This document shows positions 24,781 through 37,400 of a stretch of 64,000 nt of DNA, in pieces. The translations under genes and the position numbers were made by a program. Numbering within the stretch: position 1 is the first letter of the stretch; the number at the start of each line of letters is the position of its first letter. The notes beneath the pieces are model-generated. The model did not search any database, was not told where the DNA came from, and was given only the letters and a program-made list of their open reading frames with translations. This stretch comes from Tolypeutes matacus (Eukaryota; Chordata; Mammalia; Cingulata; Chlamyphoridae), in the NCBI GenBank assembly GCA_026826555.1, contig JAKSZT010020895.1, forward strand, positions 3,673,528 through 3,737,527, read 5' to 3'.

Positions 24781-25866
24781 TAGTAAAAATTATCAGAAAA
24801 GTTTCTTTTGGGAAGCAGTAATTCCAGTTTTAAAATGTTTGGATATTGGTATAATATTTATGTTCACTGAGGAAAAATATCTATCAAGAAGACATTGCCA
24901 CTAATTTAGAATTTCATAATCGCTGATTTATGGTTTCTATATCTACTGAGTGATGCATAGGGGAGGCAAAAGCAGCAGCGATGAAAATAAAACTATTCAT
25001 CTTGGCAAACTGGCAAAGAAATGAAGCCAAATATCACTTTTGGCAAGAATGTAGATAGTGGATATAATCAGAACTGGGCTTCTGTGTGGTAAATCTTACT
25101 TCACTTTGAATTTTTCTTCAAAAATAAAAGTAGTCACAATGTTCAACTTATAGACAAAGCAAATTGAATAAATTCCCTATTCCAGCAGTGTTTAAATACA
25201 TACTAAAAAAATAAATAATATATCTCTATTGGGAAAATTTTATCGATTTTTGCCAGTATTTCTTAGGTATCGTATACACATCTGAAACTGTGAGTTTTGG
25301 ATGCTATTCTATTAGCCCTAAGAAAGGAGTAAGAATTGCATCCTATGAAATTCTTCCACCCCATATATCAGAGGTTCATCTAGTGCCCAGAAGAATATAT
25401 GTTTAAAATGTTCAAAAAAGAAATGAACAAGTCTTTCCATCACAAGTAGAATGTAGGTTTCAGGAACAAAGATAAGTAATAAAACAAACAGTATCAGAGG
25501 AAAGATAATTCCAGAAATATAATCCATTTGAAAGTGATTCATTTAATAATGAGAGAAAACTATTAGTTAGGTTATTTTATAAAAGCATTTAGAGGAAAAG
25601 GATGCAGATAGGAATTTTTTGCAGGGTATGGTTGATATGTTCCTGAGATTCTGAAAAGCAACAATTTTTGGAGATTAAACAATTAGAAGTTCATATTTAT
25701 GAGAGTATATTTTCACATCTACTAAGGAAGAATGTGAAAAGTAAACATAATAGGACCAGCAAGAAACTAAACACTCAGTAAATAGAAATAAAAAAGGTGA
25801 GAGGAAATATTTGTGTGGTGTTGAGATAAGGGATGGGGAACTGTGTGGTAAAAAAGATCACATCTA
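24781..25866. other. Gene-free stretch
   Basis: No gene recognised. The hydrophobic 74-codon frame at 25318-25542 (minus) has no family marks. Confidence 0.4.
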
Positions 25867-25960
25867 GGAGCCAATGGGACTCAAGTGGTTGAGTGCCTGC
25901 TTCCCATATACAACATCCCGGGTTCGATCCCCAGTACCACCTGAAAAAAAAAAAAAAAAA
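25867..25960 (+). mobile_element. tRNA-derived SINE (DAS-type), best box B
   Basis: The head 'ggagccaatgggactcaagt' leads to a well preserved box B, 'ggttcgatccc' (25921-25931), then 'ccagtaccacctg' and a 17-A tail. Compared with 18091 it is the same subfamily and less worn in box B. I could not find a clean target-site duplication. Confidence 0.8.
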
Positions 25961-26139
25961 GGGGACACATTCCACATAAATGTTTTCTAATATGTTCATG
26001 CACAAATTGATAAATATCATTCAGACCACCTCAACTAGTACCTGTGCTAGAATAACCTCTACTCATAGTACCTACAGCACAATATGCCTTTTATAATTAT
26101 GTCACTCTGGGAAAGTCCTACTCACTTATAATAGCTTTA

Positions 26140-26565
26140 ATAATAGCCTCCTAATCTCTTGAACCTAATTCCTGTGAATATGATACCTTAAATGGTAAAA
26201 TGAACTTGGCAGATGTGATGAAGTTATGGATCTTAAAATTAAGAGATTAACCTGGAATATCCAGTTGGGTCCGTTTTAAAAAAATAGATTCTTAAAGGGG
26301 AAGGAAGGATGATCAAATCAGCAGTAGAAATATGATAAAGGACTCAGGTGGTTGGAGCAATGCAAGGAAGGGACCGTGAGACAAGGAATGCAGGCAGCCT
26401 CTAGATACTGAAAATGGCAAGGGCACAGGTCCTTTCCTGAAGATTCCAAAATGAATGCAGCCTTGACAACCTCCTGCTTTGGGAGTTCAGATTTCTGACT
26501 TTCAGTACTTAAGAGAATAAAATTGCTTTGTTTCAACAAGCAACTAAGTTTGTGCTAATGTTTCT
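26140..26565 (+). mobile_element. MaLR/MLT1-like LTR
   Basis: The phrases follow the MLT1-like order: 'cctgtgaatatgatacctta', 'gaacttggcagatgtgatga', 'gagattaacctggaatatcc', 'aggaatgcaggcagcctcta', and an end with 'taagagaataaaattgcttt'. It has the same orientation as the fragment at 20130 and is more complete. The family name is from memory. Confidence 0.6.
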
Positions 26566-26743
26566 TTTTTGTTTTGTTTTTGTACTTCAGTAACCAGAAA
26601 TTAATACATTTGGAGAAAGAAACATTTCTGCCAAAGCAGATGTGCAAACACATCCAGATTAGATTCAGCTATATTTGCCAACGTGCATACCCTAATGTAA
26701 CTAACCTACAAGTGAACCCCATCTCCCCACCTTTGACTCAATC

Positions 26744-26823
26744 ACCAGGAGGCCCCGGGAACCGAACCCGGGGCCTCCCATATGGTAAACGGGAGCCCTA
26801 CTGATTGAGCTACAGCCGCTTCC
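26744..26823 (-). mobile_element. tRNA-derived SINE head, second subfamily, minus strand
   Basis: On the minus strand it begins 'ggaagcggctgtagctcaat', then 'accatatgggaggccccggg', a 'ttcggtt' loop, and 'cccggggcctcc'. The two GC-rich arms form an exact 12-bp inverted repeat around a box-B-like core. The copy at 47652 shares the head almost exactly but has the loop in the other orientation. No long A tail is obvious on the 5' side of the plus strand. Confidence 0.75.
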
Positions 26824-28229
26824 AACAAAGTGACATTTTATGACATTCATATCCCTGTGAATTAAAGAATTAGAGAGGAAAAATGATTTATGGTGCACAA
26901 ATTGTCATTGTCGATAAAAGTCTGGCCACACAATGTACCTAAGCGGACAAAGACCTGTTCCTGCTGCAAATGGATTTGCACCAGAAAAGGAGATATTCTA
27001 ACAAGGTTTTGTATGCATATTATTCAAACATTGACTATGAAAAAGTAGATGACTTTGGGTATTCTTTTAATTTTTCCAGAGTGATCACTGAAGTAAATTT
27101 CCCTTCACACCATTGTTAATTATCATCTTGATGGAAATCATTAAATCAATTATTGCAAATGTATTTAATTTATTATCCCAGGATATCATTTATAGAGTAT
27201 TTTTTGGTTCACATGAGATTTCCCTCAATATGCAATGATCTAATCTGTATCCTTCCTTGATTTCTATCAATCTAAAATTCTTGAAAGTAGGCATTACATT
27301 TTCCAAATTAGTGCTATTTATATCCGCATGACTGCAAATGTAACAATAATAAACTATTGAGAAAGCTAATATTCATCTGCTAATAACAGAAATGCAATAT
27401 ATTTTAGCACCCCTAAGATATGATCCTGACACAATCCACTATACCTTTATCATTACTGCAATGACAGACTTTATAGGCAATATGTCCATCTTATATATGC
27501 TAAATGTTTGGAGAATTCTGGAAGAGTGCTTGGGCTAAATTTTGATCCAATTTCTATCTTCAATTTTGGAATTTCCTTGCTCATCATTAAAATAATAAAA
27601 AGGAAGAATTCTTATGTTTGGAAGGCACAGGAGCTCGGATCAGAGTGAAAGGAGATTACTGGTCACCCTGATTATTTAATTCAGGAAATCTGCTCCCTAC
27701 AAGTAGGGTTAATATTGCCCTAGGATATAATAAATACTTTAAATCCATCTATAAAAGCATCACACACATCTCAAAACAATCAAGAAGATACACAAGTAAA
27801 TTATTTGGTTACCTGAAAAAGAAAAAAAAAATTATCTCTAAAGAAAATATGCATCCATTATTTTCACTATATCATCAAAAACCATTTGATATGCAAAGAT
27901 GCATGATAATGCAACTTTTAGTCAGTGGAAAACAGTAAACAGTAAACAATCATGACATGACACAGAACTAGAATCAACGGAAAGGCACACTAAAGAGTTA
28001 TTACAAATATATTAAAAATATAAATTATGACATCATAAAATGTTAACATTAGGAAAATAGCAAAAATATAGAAACCATCCATAAAAAGTAACCAAATGTA
28101 ATTTCTAGCTCAAAAATGTGTAATAACTAAAATAAAAAATTTAGGTAAAATTTATGATGCCAAAAGAAAGCTTCAATATACTTCAAAAATAGATCTATAA
28201 ATCTCTCTCCTTGTCCTTTACATTCTACA
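26824..28229. other. Gene-free stretch
   Basis: AT-rich, with no gene or element boundaries recognised. Confidence 0.4.
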
Positions 28230-28395
28230 GGAGAGAAGCATGGAAAGATTCATCCTAAGAATCACTAAAGGAAGCAACTCTACTGCACATTGATTTGAGA
28301 TTTCTGGTCTGGAGAACTCTGAGAGAATACATTTCTCTTGTTTTAAGACACCAAGTTTGTAGTAATTTGTTATAAATCTTGGGAAACTAATATAT
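28230..28395 (+). mobile_element. LTR 3' end fragment (MaLR-like)
   Basis: The end has 'gagaactctgagagaataca', 'gttttaagacaccaagtttg' and 'tagtaatttgtta', which resembles the R/U5 end of MaLR-type LTRs. It is short and diverged. Confidence 0.5.
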
Positions 28396-28879
28396 CATCC
28401 ATGAATAATTTCCATGGATAAGTTTTGTTTATTGTAACTGATTGGGATAGGGAAGGTAAAGGAACAATGTCATTTCATTTCTATCGGTGTCAGATGATGG
28501 TATTACACAAAGATTTCCAGAAGTCAATGTCTGAGAACACTATATAATGATATCAAGAAAATGGTTATTCCACAAAGCAGATGGAATCCTAAATTACTGA
28601 ATAATGTTGTCTAGCCATGTTCCCAGTCACTGAGTTTGAGAGGTAAGTAGGACAATGTCATTTTGGTTGTGGAGTAAAGTGGAGAATAATACTGTAACTT
28701 TTACACATGCTATGCTACTATTCCATAGCCATGTGTTAAAACAAACACGTTTGTAAGTTTATTGTTAGAATTTAAATGCAAGCCATTTATTCAGACAACA
28801 ATAGCCTGGACCAGAAAATATTTTATGAGGTTGATTTTAATCTCCTAATTGATGTATTAATTGTGTAAACTGATTTTGT

Positions 28880-29140
28880 AGAAAAATAAATCTCCTCGTG
28901 ACAGAGGCAAAGATGGAGTTATACAACAAACCAAGGAAAGTCCTGGATTGCCAGCACCCACCAGAATCCAGTTGAGAGGCATAGAATGGTTTCTACCTAT
29001 AGAAGGAAGTATGACCTTACTGGCACCTTGATATTAGACTTCTAACCTCCAGAACCATGAGATAATAAATTGTCTTGTTTAAACCTGTTAGTCCGTGGTA
29101 CTTTGTTACTGCAACCCTTGCATACTAAGACAGACATGAA
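28880..29140 (+). mobile_element. LTR 3' half (MLT1-like)
   Basis: It shows 'gattgccagcacccaccaga', 'cctccagaaccatgagataa', 'taaattgtcttgtttaaacc' and 'tactttgttactgcaaccct', the characteristic end of MLT1-like LTRs. The two short opposing open frames that begin in it (29042-29239 and 29070-29276) are incidental. Confidence 0.6.
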
Positions 29141-29369
29141 TGATGTGCAAGGCTTAAAGACACATATATTTCTGGGGCTGCACAGAGCACACACTGATGT
29201 GGCAAGAAAGGGATTGGGGAGCTCTGTTCTAGATTTCAAAATTCCTTCTGACTCTCCTGTGCCTCTCGATTATTAGTATCCTTGAAATTATTACTGTAAC
29301 TTGTCACCGTGTAACATTTATGATTCACATGATTTTAAATTTGAACTTTTTCTTATTCCAAACATTAAC

Positions 29370-30540
29370 AGAATAAAGAAATATTTGACAGTATGAATAG
29401 CGGCAGAAAATGCCTCTGATCAATTTCAATATGTTTTAATGATAAACATTCTTAGCAAATAAGGAATAAAAGTGAACTTTCTTAATATAAAAGGGATATC
29501 AACAAAACTGTACAACTAACACTATGCTTAATGATGGAATATTGTACACTTAGCCTGAGTTCAAGTGAAACAAAGATGTTTGTTACCACTACTTGTTATC
29601 AATATTAACTGTGCTGTCTAGACAGTGCAAAAAGACTAGTGCAAAAAAAAAGAAAAAGAGAAATAAAATAAATAAATATTGGGAAGGAAAAATTAAAATA
29701 ATTATTCACAGATGACACATATATACAGAAAATATAAAATCTAACGTGATGCTAATAAAATGAAAATTTTAATATTGTTTAATACAAAATCAATTATAAC
29801 TTTAATATAAAAAATTTTTAAATGGAGTTTATAAAGTGATACTAATTAATATACTATAAAAATAGTTTTATGTAGGAATAATTAAAACAAAAGATGTATA
29901 ACATCTCTACATGGAAAACTATAATATACTGCTTAGAGAAATCAAAGAAGAAAGAAATAGAGAGATATATCATTTGTATAGAATGGAAATTTATATGTTC
30001 TTAAGATGTCAAATCCAAATTGAACTATTGATTCAATAAAAATCCAAATCAAAGTTGTAAATTATATGTTTTATGCAATATGAAAATTTCATCATATTTA
30101 TATAAAAATGCAAATAACTAGAATTACCAAGATCTTCAGGTAAAGAAAGCAAAGAGATTTATAATCTCAGATTTCAATAATTAATATAAAACTCAAACAA
30201 ATATAGCTGATATTGTTACAAAGATAAATATGTCAATGGAACAGAATAAAATCAAGCAATAAATTAATAAATATAAGTACTCCGTTTACAACAACTGGGA
30301 GATTACATTCTATGTCAGACCATCTAGATATTTTTGTGGGGGAAAAATGAACTCTGAGCCTTACTTCATACAATATACAATAATTTGACATGACTAACAA
30401 ATCTAAATGCAGAAACTAAAATAAACAAAGTTTCTGAAAGCATATATAGGGAATTCACTTGTGGCAAAATATGATTTTTATGACAAAAATGCATTAAATA
30501 CAAAAGAAAAAGTTACTACAATTAACAATAGTAAAATTTA
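29370..30540 (+). mobile_element. LINE-1 ORF2 fragment, dead
   Basis: Starts at the RT segment equivalent to 'gcagaaaa.gc..ttgat' (29402), passes a degraded 'cttaatgatggaatattgta', then the later ORF2 region ('ttaagatgtcaaatccaaat', 'atgtcaatggaacagaataa'), and fades at about 30540. The frame is broken throughout. Confidence 0.6.
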
Positions 30541-32644
30541 AACTTTTGTTAGCATGATATATTTTCCCAAATTTCATTACACAGAAAATTCATTAGTGAC
30601 TTTCTATATGGGTCACCAATGACTCTTTTTTACATGATTGAATTTTTATCATATAAAGCAAATGTCAAGCTACATTTTTTTAGTTCATTCCCTTCCCTGA
30701 GAAGGCAGAAGATCCATGCACATAAAACAGAAGAGGTGTCCTGATATTCCATCTTCCTCATATATATACATTTTTTTTTATTATTTTTAACATATTTTTG
30801 TTAGTTACAACCAATAAGTCTGTGTAATTGGTTAAAAATGGGTATTTCGGAGAGCTCTATGCATTCCAGTGTTTTCATGAATGTGGTTTTCGATTCACAA
30901 GGAAAAGTAACCAGATATTTAGATGAAAATATTCATTCCAACTATAATTTTCATTTTAGAATTCACAAGATTTGATGTGTTTCAACAGAAAATATGATTG
31001 ACAGTCAAAATAGTAAGTAATGTGTTTATCATTTTAATTATATTAACCTCCCTAAGAGTTTAGTCATAAACTTTGGAAATCTGAGAAACAAAACAAATTT
31101 TAAGTATCTCTAACAAAATTTAAAATATGAGTGATAATTTCTGTATGTGGTAAAGGATCTGTTTATTTCATTTATTAAAATGTACTTTGCTTGGACTTAT
31201 AAATGCCATTCTCTGGGAAATTTTTGTGCACAAGAATTATGTTATCTATATTAGCAAACTCACATTAAAAAGATCTATATATGCATATAATTAAATGAGC
31301 ATACCTCTCCATCTCCCAAAACAGTGACACTGAGGAATCATAACCCCATTAATGATCGTTGTCTTAATTTCAAACATATATTTTCAAAGTAGAATGAACA
31401 AAACCAATTAGTCACATTTCCCTGAGTCACCCTTTAAATCTTTTTGTGTCATACCTTGTGATATCTTGGAAATAAAAAGACAAATGTTTTTAGAGCATTG
31501 AATAAATTTCTAAGTTGGTAGGGGTGAGTAAATTTACTCAGTGATGTACTTTTCACCTGATAGATTAGAAGGAGGTTTGGAAGAATGTAGGTAAGCAGCT
31601 AAAATATTTCTTCTACATATCAATTTGATCTAATATACTTATTGTTTTGTCCCTAAATTTCCTGAGAGTTTTCTGTCAGGCCAACTGTGTGTGTAGGTCA
31701 GTTCTTCCTCATGTTTTAGACTGTAACCCTGAGAGGGCCTTAACTGTGGTGGAACTCAGGTAATAAGAACTGACTCTATCCCCACATTAGTAAAAGAACA
31801 CATCATTTTACACAGTAAAATTAATCTACTTACAAATAAACTGGAGTCTCCATGGAAATATTTTCATGATTCACTGATGTAGGAAAATTTCAAGCCCAGA
31901 GACATTAATTTTAAAATGAAAATATTTGAGTCTCTAGTAGTATAACTATGTGTCAATGCCTGAAATGAATCTGTGGAAGAGCTATTAACACAAACACAGA
32001 ATAACAGAATCCACGGCTCTGGTTTTAATATCTCGCAGATAGATGCTCTCTGAGGTAAAGTACCAACTACAAAATTAAAATATTTTATTGGAAGATCAGG
32101 CAAAGAAAAAGCAGTTTATCGTTCATTTGTTATGAAGCAGTGGATAAAATTAATGAAAGCAGAGAAATTGATTCCCTTTATAAAGAAAAGCAAAAAGAAA
32201 GTTCAACAATACATTCAAAGATCTAAAGAAATTTAACTGGGCAGAGTAGACATCAACATAATATGAATTTGAAGTCCAAATTGAAAGTCACATAGTTTTG
32301 TAGGTGTACATGCGATACATATGTTCATTTAGAAATATTTCCTGCACATTGGCTATTTATTTGGATTGTATTAGCTTTCGGGGTTATTATGGTAAGAACA
32401 GACACACACATATTCCTAGATCTTCACAAATATGTAGTCTTTTGTAAGTGCTTATATTTACACTTACAATGTAAACCAATAGCAATCAAAAGTAATCCTT
32501 CCCAGTATTCAGATTTAAAGGGTAAAACTTTTAAAAATTGTGAGAAATTTAATTTTAAAAACCTGAAAATTATGATTAAGTACCACATTATCATAAATGT
32601 CTTTTAATATTACATGCAGATTGGACAGAAGTTAGGAGACCACG
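30541..32644. other. Upstream flank of the second OR, no gene
   Basis: No gene or clear repeat. Just before the OR start lies 'attacatgcag' (32610-32620), a plausible splice acceptor for a 5' non-coding exon; the matching place in the 16-kb gene reads 'tcacatgtaac', without the AG. Confidence 0.4.
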
Positions 32645-33575
32645 ATGAGAAATGGGACAGTAACAAGATTCATTCTGTTGGGACAGACAAACCACCTACA
32701 ACTGCAGATTCTAATATTTGTCTTCCTCTTTCTCACCTATATGTTGCGTATAATCGGGAACCTGACAATCAACTCCCTTATCATACTGGATTATCACCTT
32801 AAAACAGACATGTACTATTTCTTACAAAATTTCTCTTTCTTAGAGATCTTATTCACCTCTGCATGTATTCCCAGGTACTTGTATAACATAGCTACAGGGG
32901 ACAGGGTCATCACCTCTAATGCTTGTGGCAGCCAAGTATTTTTTACGGACCTCTTTGCAATAACAGTAATTTTTCTCCTGGCCGCCATGTCCAATGACCA
33001 TTATGTGGCCATCTGCAAACCTCTGCCTTATGTGACTATTATGAACAGCAGAGTCTGCGGAAGAACTGTCCTTTGCTGTTGGGTGGCTGGCCTGTTCATT
33101 GTCATCCCCCCACTTAGCATGGACCTAAATCTGGACTTTTGTGATTCTAACATCATTGATCTTTTTTTCTGTGATTCATTTCCCCTCCTGAAGATTGCTT
33201 GTTCAAACACTTGGTTCATGGAACAGACTATTAAAATCTGTGCTGTGTTGATCCTCATTATAACATGGATGTGTGTAGTTTTGGCCTACATTTATATCAT
33301 GAAGGCAATATTAAGATTCCCCTCTAACCAGCAAGAGATAAAAGCCTTTTCCATGTGTTCTTCCCACGATGGTGGTTTCTGTTATCTACGGCAGCTGCAT
33401 CTTTGTCTATATCAAACCTTCAGCAAGAATCAGTGGTGATTAATAAGGGTGTAACGTGCTCACAACGTCCATCGCTCCTATGCTGAACCCCTTCATTTAC
33501 ACCCTGAGGAACAAGCAGGTAAAACAAGCATTCAGTGACTCAATCAATAGAATCCCAATATTTTCTAAGAAATAA
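32645..33575 (+). pseudogene. Olfactory receptor pseudogene (OR6C-like), broken at TM6-TM7
   Basis: The frame is open from ATG 32645 for 241 codons and then breaks. It is the closest relative in this window of the intact gene at 16033, sharing 'TSACIPR', 'NIATGD' and the 'LFF/HFF CD' loop. At 33368 the codon after H241 is reduced to a single G, best explained by loss of two bases. A further one-base indel lies near 33425-33433, and a third near 33454. Reading across them recovers TM6, '[11 protein letters not shown]' and a stop at 33573-33575. Substitutions also hit conserved places: D55 for the proline of 'KTPMYFF', H119 for the DRY arginine, and 'PLPY' for 'PLHY'. It is a recent pseudogene, since most of the receptor is still open. 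Confidence 0.85.
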
Positions 33576-35689
33576 GAGAATTTGAAGTCTGGTTAGCATA
33601 TATGGTAAACTCCCCAAATTCTCCACTCAGGTTAACCTTTAAAAGTACTCCAAATTATACTGGACCAGTCTCTATTTCTCTCACAAACCTCTATTTAAAA
33701 CATGTCCAAACATAATAGGTATGTAAACATATCCTGGCATTACATCCAAATTAGGAATAACAAAAACTAAAATAAAACTAAAGTATTTCTCCAAATTATA
33801 CCACAAGTGAATATAATATATGTTAAAATATTTTATATTTTCCAACTAAAGAATAAATACTGTTCACCATTATTTCCTTCCATTCAAACATTTCTAATAA
33901 TGTATTCATTGATCATTCAAATATGTATTACATACTTTCTTTATGGCAAGCTCCTTTCAGACGCAAGAAATAGAGGAAAGAACCAAATCAGTAAAGAAAT
34001 ACTCCATTGTACATGAGGAGGGAAAAAAAGAAATACTTTGATGTTAAAAAGTTAAAAAAAAATTCAAATTGTACTACAATTTAAAATGTTATTGGCTTTT
34101 AAAAAAATTCCTGATGTTAAAAGGAAGCTGGTGAAAATGCATAACGAGTATTTTGAGAAACTTAAGTATTTTGGTATAGCAAAACACCTGCCAAATGTAA
34201 ATGCATATTTAGAAACACAGTGTGTTGCTTAAAGAGCAAACAAATGTCAAGAAATGAAGTGAAAGACATCAAGGAAATAAAAGTAACTAGATATATGGGA
34301 TTTTGAAAACTTAGGAAAATAAAGGAATATGAAAACCTATATATAAATTTATTACACATTTTTATCAAAAGAGTTAAATATTGGTAGAGCACAAACTGTT
34401 TATCACAGAAATTTCCCAAAGTAGTAGCTCATTCAACCCATATGAAACCATCCCCCCATCCTGCTACAATCCAGGCATTTGTCTGTTTTGATATATAATC
34501 TTTCCATTTGTTGTTTCAATGTCAAAAAAATATTTTTCTTTCTGTTTGTCTGGCTTTTTCATTTTTTAACCTTCAGTTCTCACTTTAAAAGTCACTTCTA
34601 TTGGCAATTCGAGCCTGCCCACCCCATTTGTCCCCCAAAACATGAAACATTCATCAAATAGTAGTAGCCTGTGTTTCCTCCATCATATTTTCTCTTTATC
34701 TGTCTATATGCTTTATGATGGTCACTACTAAGAGCATAGATTTCATCAACATTGTTCTCTTAAGTGTCCATAGTGCTTGCTCTTTCCAATATGTTTAAAG
34801 AATGCATTTCTCAAGTACAAAAATAACATCAAAGGGTGTTAAATATTTGTTTATAACATTCTAAATAATTTTACCAATAAAAAAGAGAAATCTGTCAAAC
34901 CATTGAAATAAATGATGAGTTTTTATTAAAATATAAATGAGATTCTTGACTTTAACCATTGTATGATAGGCAAAATGAAATTTATTAATAGATTTCTATG
35001 CATCTATAATTTTACATGTCATTGAAAATCATACAAACAGCACTGAAAAGATTTTCTTTTCCTTATCTTCATTTCATAAATGAAAAGTATAACTATCTGT
35101 ATTTTATATAAGGTATATTACCATCTATAATAGACTTCCAAATTAAAAAAAGGTTAAAATAATCAGCTCTTCTTTTCTCTTAAAAGTCTCAATCATTTTG
35201 GTGATTCTTCTATTTGAAAACTCAATGGCTCACACCTCCTTTAATCAACTTGCTGCTTCCTAACTTGTTGTTTCTATCTACCATATGACCCAAGATTTCT
35301 CACCACTCTGAGCATATTCCCGTCAGAAAAAAAAAAGGAAAATAAAATATGTGTATGCATTTTATTAGTAGATTCTATCAAAGATTTGCAGATCATTTCC
35401 CTTCCTATTGCATTGACTAGTATATAGTCAGTTGTTTGGCTTCAAGAGAATTTTTAGAATGTATTATTTAACAAATACCTATATATTCCAAGTTAAAAAA
35501 TAATGACTTCTTGGTTTATGATAGATAAAGGGAGAACAGAAATTTTGCAACAGCGAGAAGTCCTGCCAGACAGTCTTTCTGACAGTTGAATATCAAGCAA
35601 ATATGTATATTTTTATACATATATTAAAAATATATATTTTACACTGAACCACTTTCCTCTCTTTTCCCTCTATTCATTCATTCTTATAA
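33576..35689. other. Gene-free stretch
   Basis: AT-rich 3' flank of the OR pseudogene, with no gene recognised. Confidence 0.4.
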
Positions 35690-35935
35690 AACTGATCTAT
35701 GACAAGTAGGATTTATACTATATATGCAAGGCTGATTAGACACTTGAAAATAAATTAATGTAATACATCACATCAACATACTGAAAAAAAATCACATCAT
35801 ATCCATAAATTCAGAAAAAAAAATATTTGAAAAAATGCAATATCCATTCTTGATTAAAGAAAAAATTCTCTGCAATCTAGGAATAGAGACTAATTTTCTC
35901 AAATTAAAAGAATATCTACATAGGTTCCTGGAAAA
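35690..35935 (+). mobile_element. LINE-1 ORF2 (RT) fragment
   Basis: The sequence 'atgcaaggctgatta', 'aataaattaatgtaatacat', 'cacatcaacatactgaaa' and 'aatctaggaatagagac' follows the fingers/palm part of L1 reverse transcriptase. It ends shortly before the 5' region of the long L1 that starts near 35990. Confidence 0.6.
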
Positions 35936-35989
35936 TTGTGTTGTTGCAGATAGGCACTGCCCAGCTCTTTCACACACACAAAAAAAAAT

Positions 35990-37400
35990 GGCTAAGAAGG
36001 GACTAAATCTTACCCGAGTGAGCTGTCTTGAGAATCCACAGAGCAAGAGGCCTCAGGACATCAATATGGAGGGAAATGGACAAAGAGATAAAGAACCAAA
36101 AAGAAAAACCTGAGTTGCTCGCCCCAGTGGCTGGAAACGGGGGGTGGCTAAGACAGACCCTCAAGGCAAATGACCTCTGGGGCCCCCTGGCTCTCACCAA
36201 CCAGCTGAGTGGGAGGGACCATTCCCTGGGATGGAGAGGCATCTGGCAAAGGGTGGGGAGTGGTTTCCTTTCCTTGGTTTTGGACACCTGAAACCCCTTT
36301 GACTCTCAGGGAGTATACCAGCCAGCACTGAGGTGGCCCCAGGGAAACGGGAGAGAGGAATCTACTCAGGCAGGCTGTCACACCCTGCCTTGGGAGGGAA
36401 ATACTTGGTCAGAGGATGGGGGAGACAGGCAACTAACAAGTCTGGTCCCTGAAAACTATTAAAAGTCCAACTCACCTAAGGGAAACAGAGGCAGGAAGAA
36501 CCCAATAAGCTTTCAGAAACCTATTTAGTCTATAGAGCTCTTGTAGTGCAGTGAGGGAATTACTGCCTTGCATGTAGAAGGTCATTGGTTCCAGTCCCAA
36601 TATCTCCTAAGAGAAGGGATCCAGGTTCAGATCAGGCATGCAGCTAGCACCATATGATAAGGAATTTATAGACTGAGAGTCTACTGTTTTGTTTTTCACC
36701 TTTTTGGATTTTTTTCTTTATTTTTACTTTATTTTATTTGTGAAAACTAGATACATCACCTGCAGAGGGAAGGCTGCAGAGGGATTAATTGATGAGCACC
36801 AGCAGCCTGAGACAGTCTCTAGGGGCCTAAGAGGCAAGGCTGTTTTTCCTGGGTTGCTTTTTTTTCCTGTTTTCTTTCTTGTTGGTTGTTTTCCTTTCTT
36901 AGTTTCCATTTTTTCTTTTACTTATTTTTTCAAACTACTTTATGCCTCTTCTTTCTTTCATTTTTGTCTTCTGAATTCTGTTGCTTTTCTTCCATTCTAC
37001 CACTTTTTGTTTAGTTGTCATTTTTCCTTTTTCTCTCTCTCCCCTTATTTTTTCTTTCCTTCTATAATTTTTCCATCTGTACACCTTTAATTCATTCTAC
37101 AATTTTTCTCTCTCTACTTTTTTTCTTGTTTTATTTTTTTCTACTCATCTGTCTTGCCTTTTATTTCATTCTATTATTTTTCTTTCTACTTTGTGTCTTG
37201 TTTTATTTTTTCTATTCTACCTCTTTTTACTCTTATTCCTTTCCATTTTTTAATGATTTTTTTACTAGTATTACTTAGTTTCTTAGTTCTTAAACAATTC
37301 CTCATACCTTTTTTGTATTATTATCAATATCATTCTTTTTCTCTTCTTATCTATTTCCATTCCTCTGGTCCTAATACTTTTTTTCAAAGGAACACAGATA
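35990..37400 (+). mobile_element. L1 5' untranslated region with long pyrimidine tract
   Basis: A comparatively G+C-rich stretch (35990-36660) is followed by a T/C-rich stretch (36850-37385) on the coding strand of the L1 downstream. The G+C-rich part is the plausible internal promoter region. Around 36534-36610 it includes a tRNA-like phrase, 'gagctcttgtagtgcagtg' with 'cattggttccagtccc', which may be a SINE-like piece captured in the 5' region. The long hydrophobic open frames across the T-rich tract are composition artefacts. Confidence 0.6.

Noticed and set aside
25318..25542. Hydrophobic 74-codon frame (minus)
   Set aside because: Hydrophobic composition is common in AT-rich sequence, and no family motif is present.
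36689..37278. F/L/S-rich frames on the plus strand
   Set aside because: They are translations of the T/C-rich tract of the L1 5' region.
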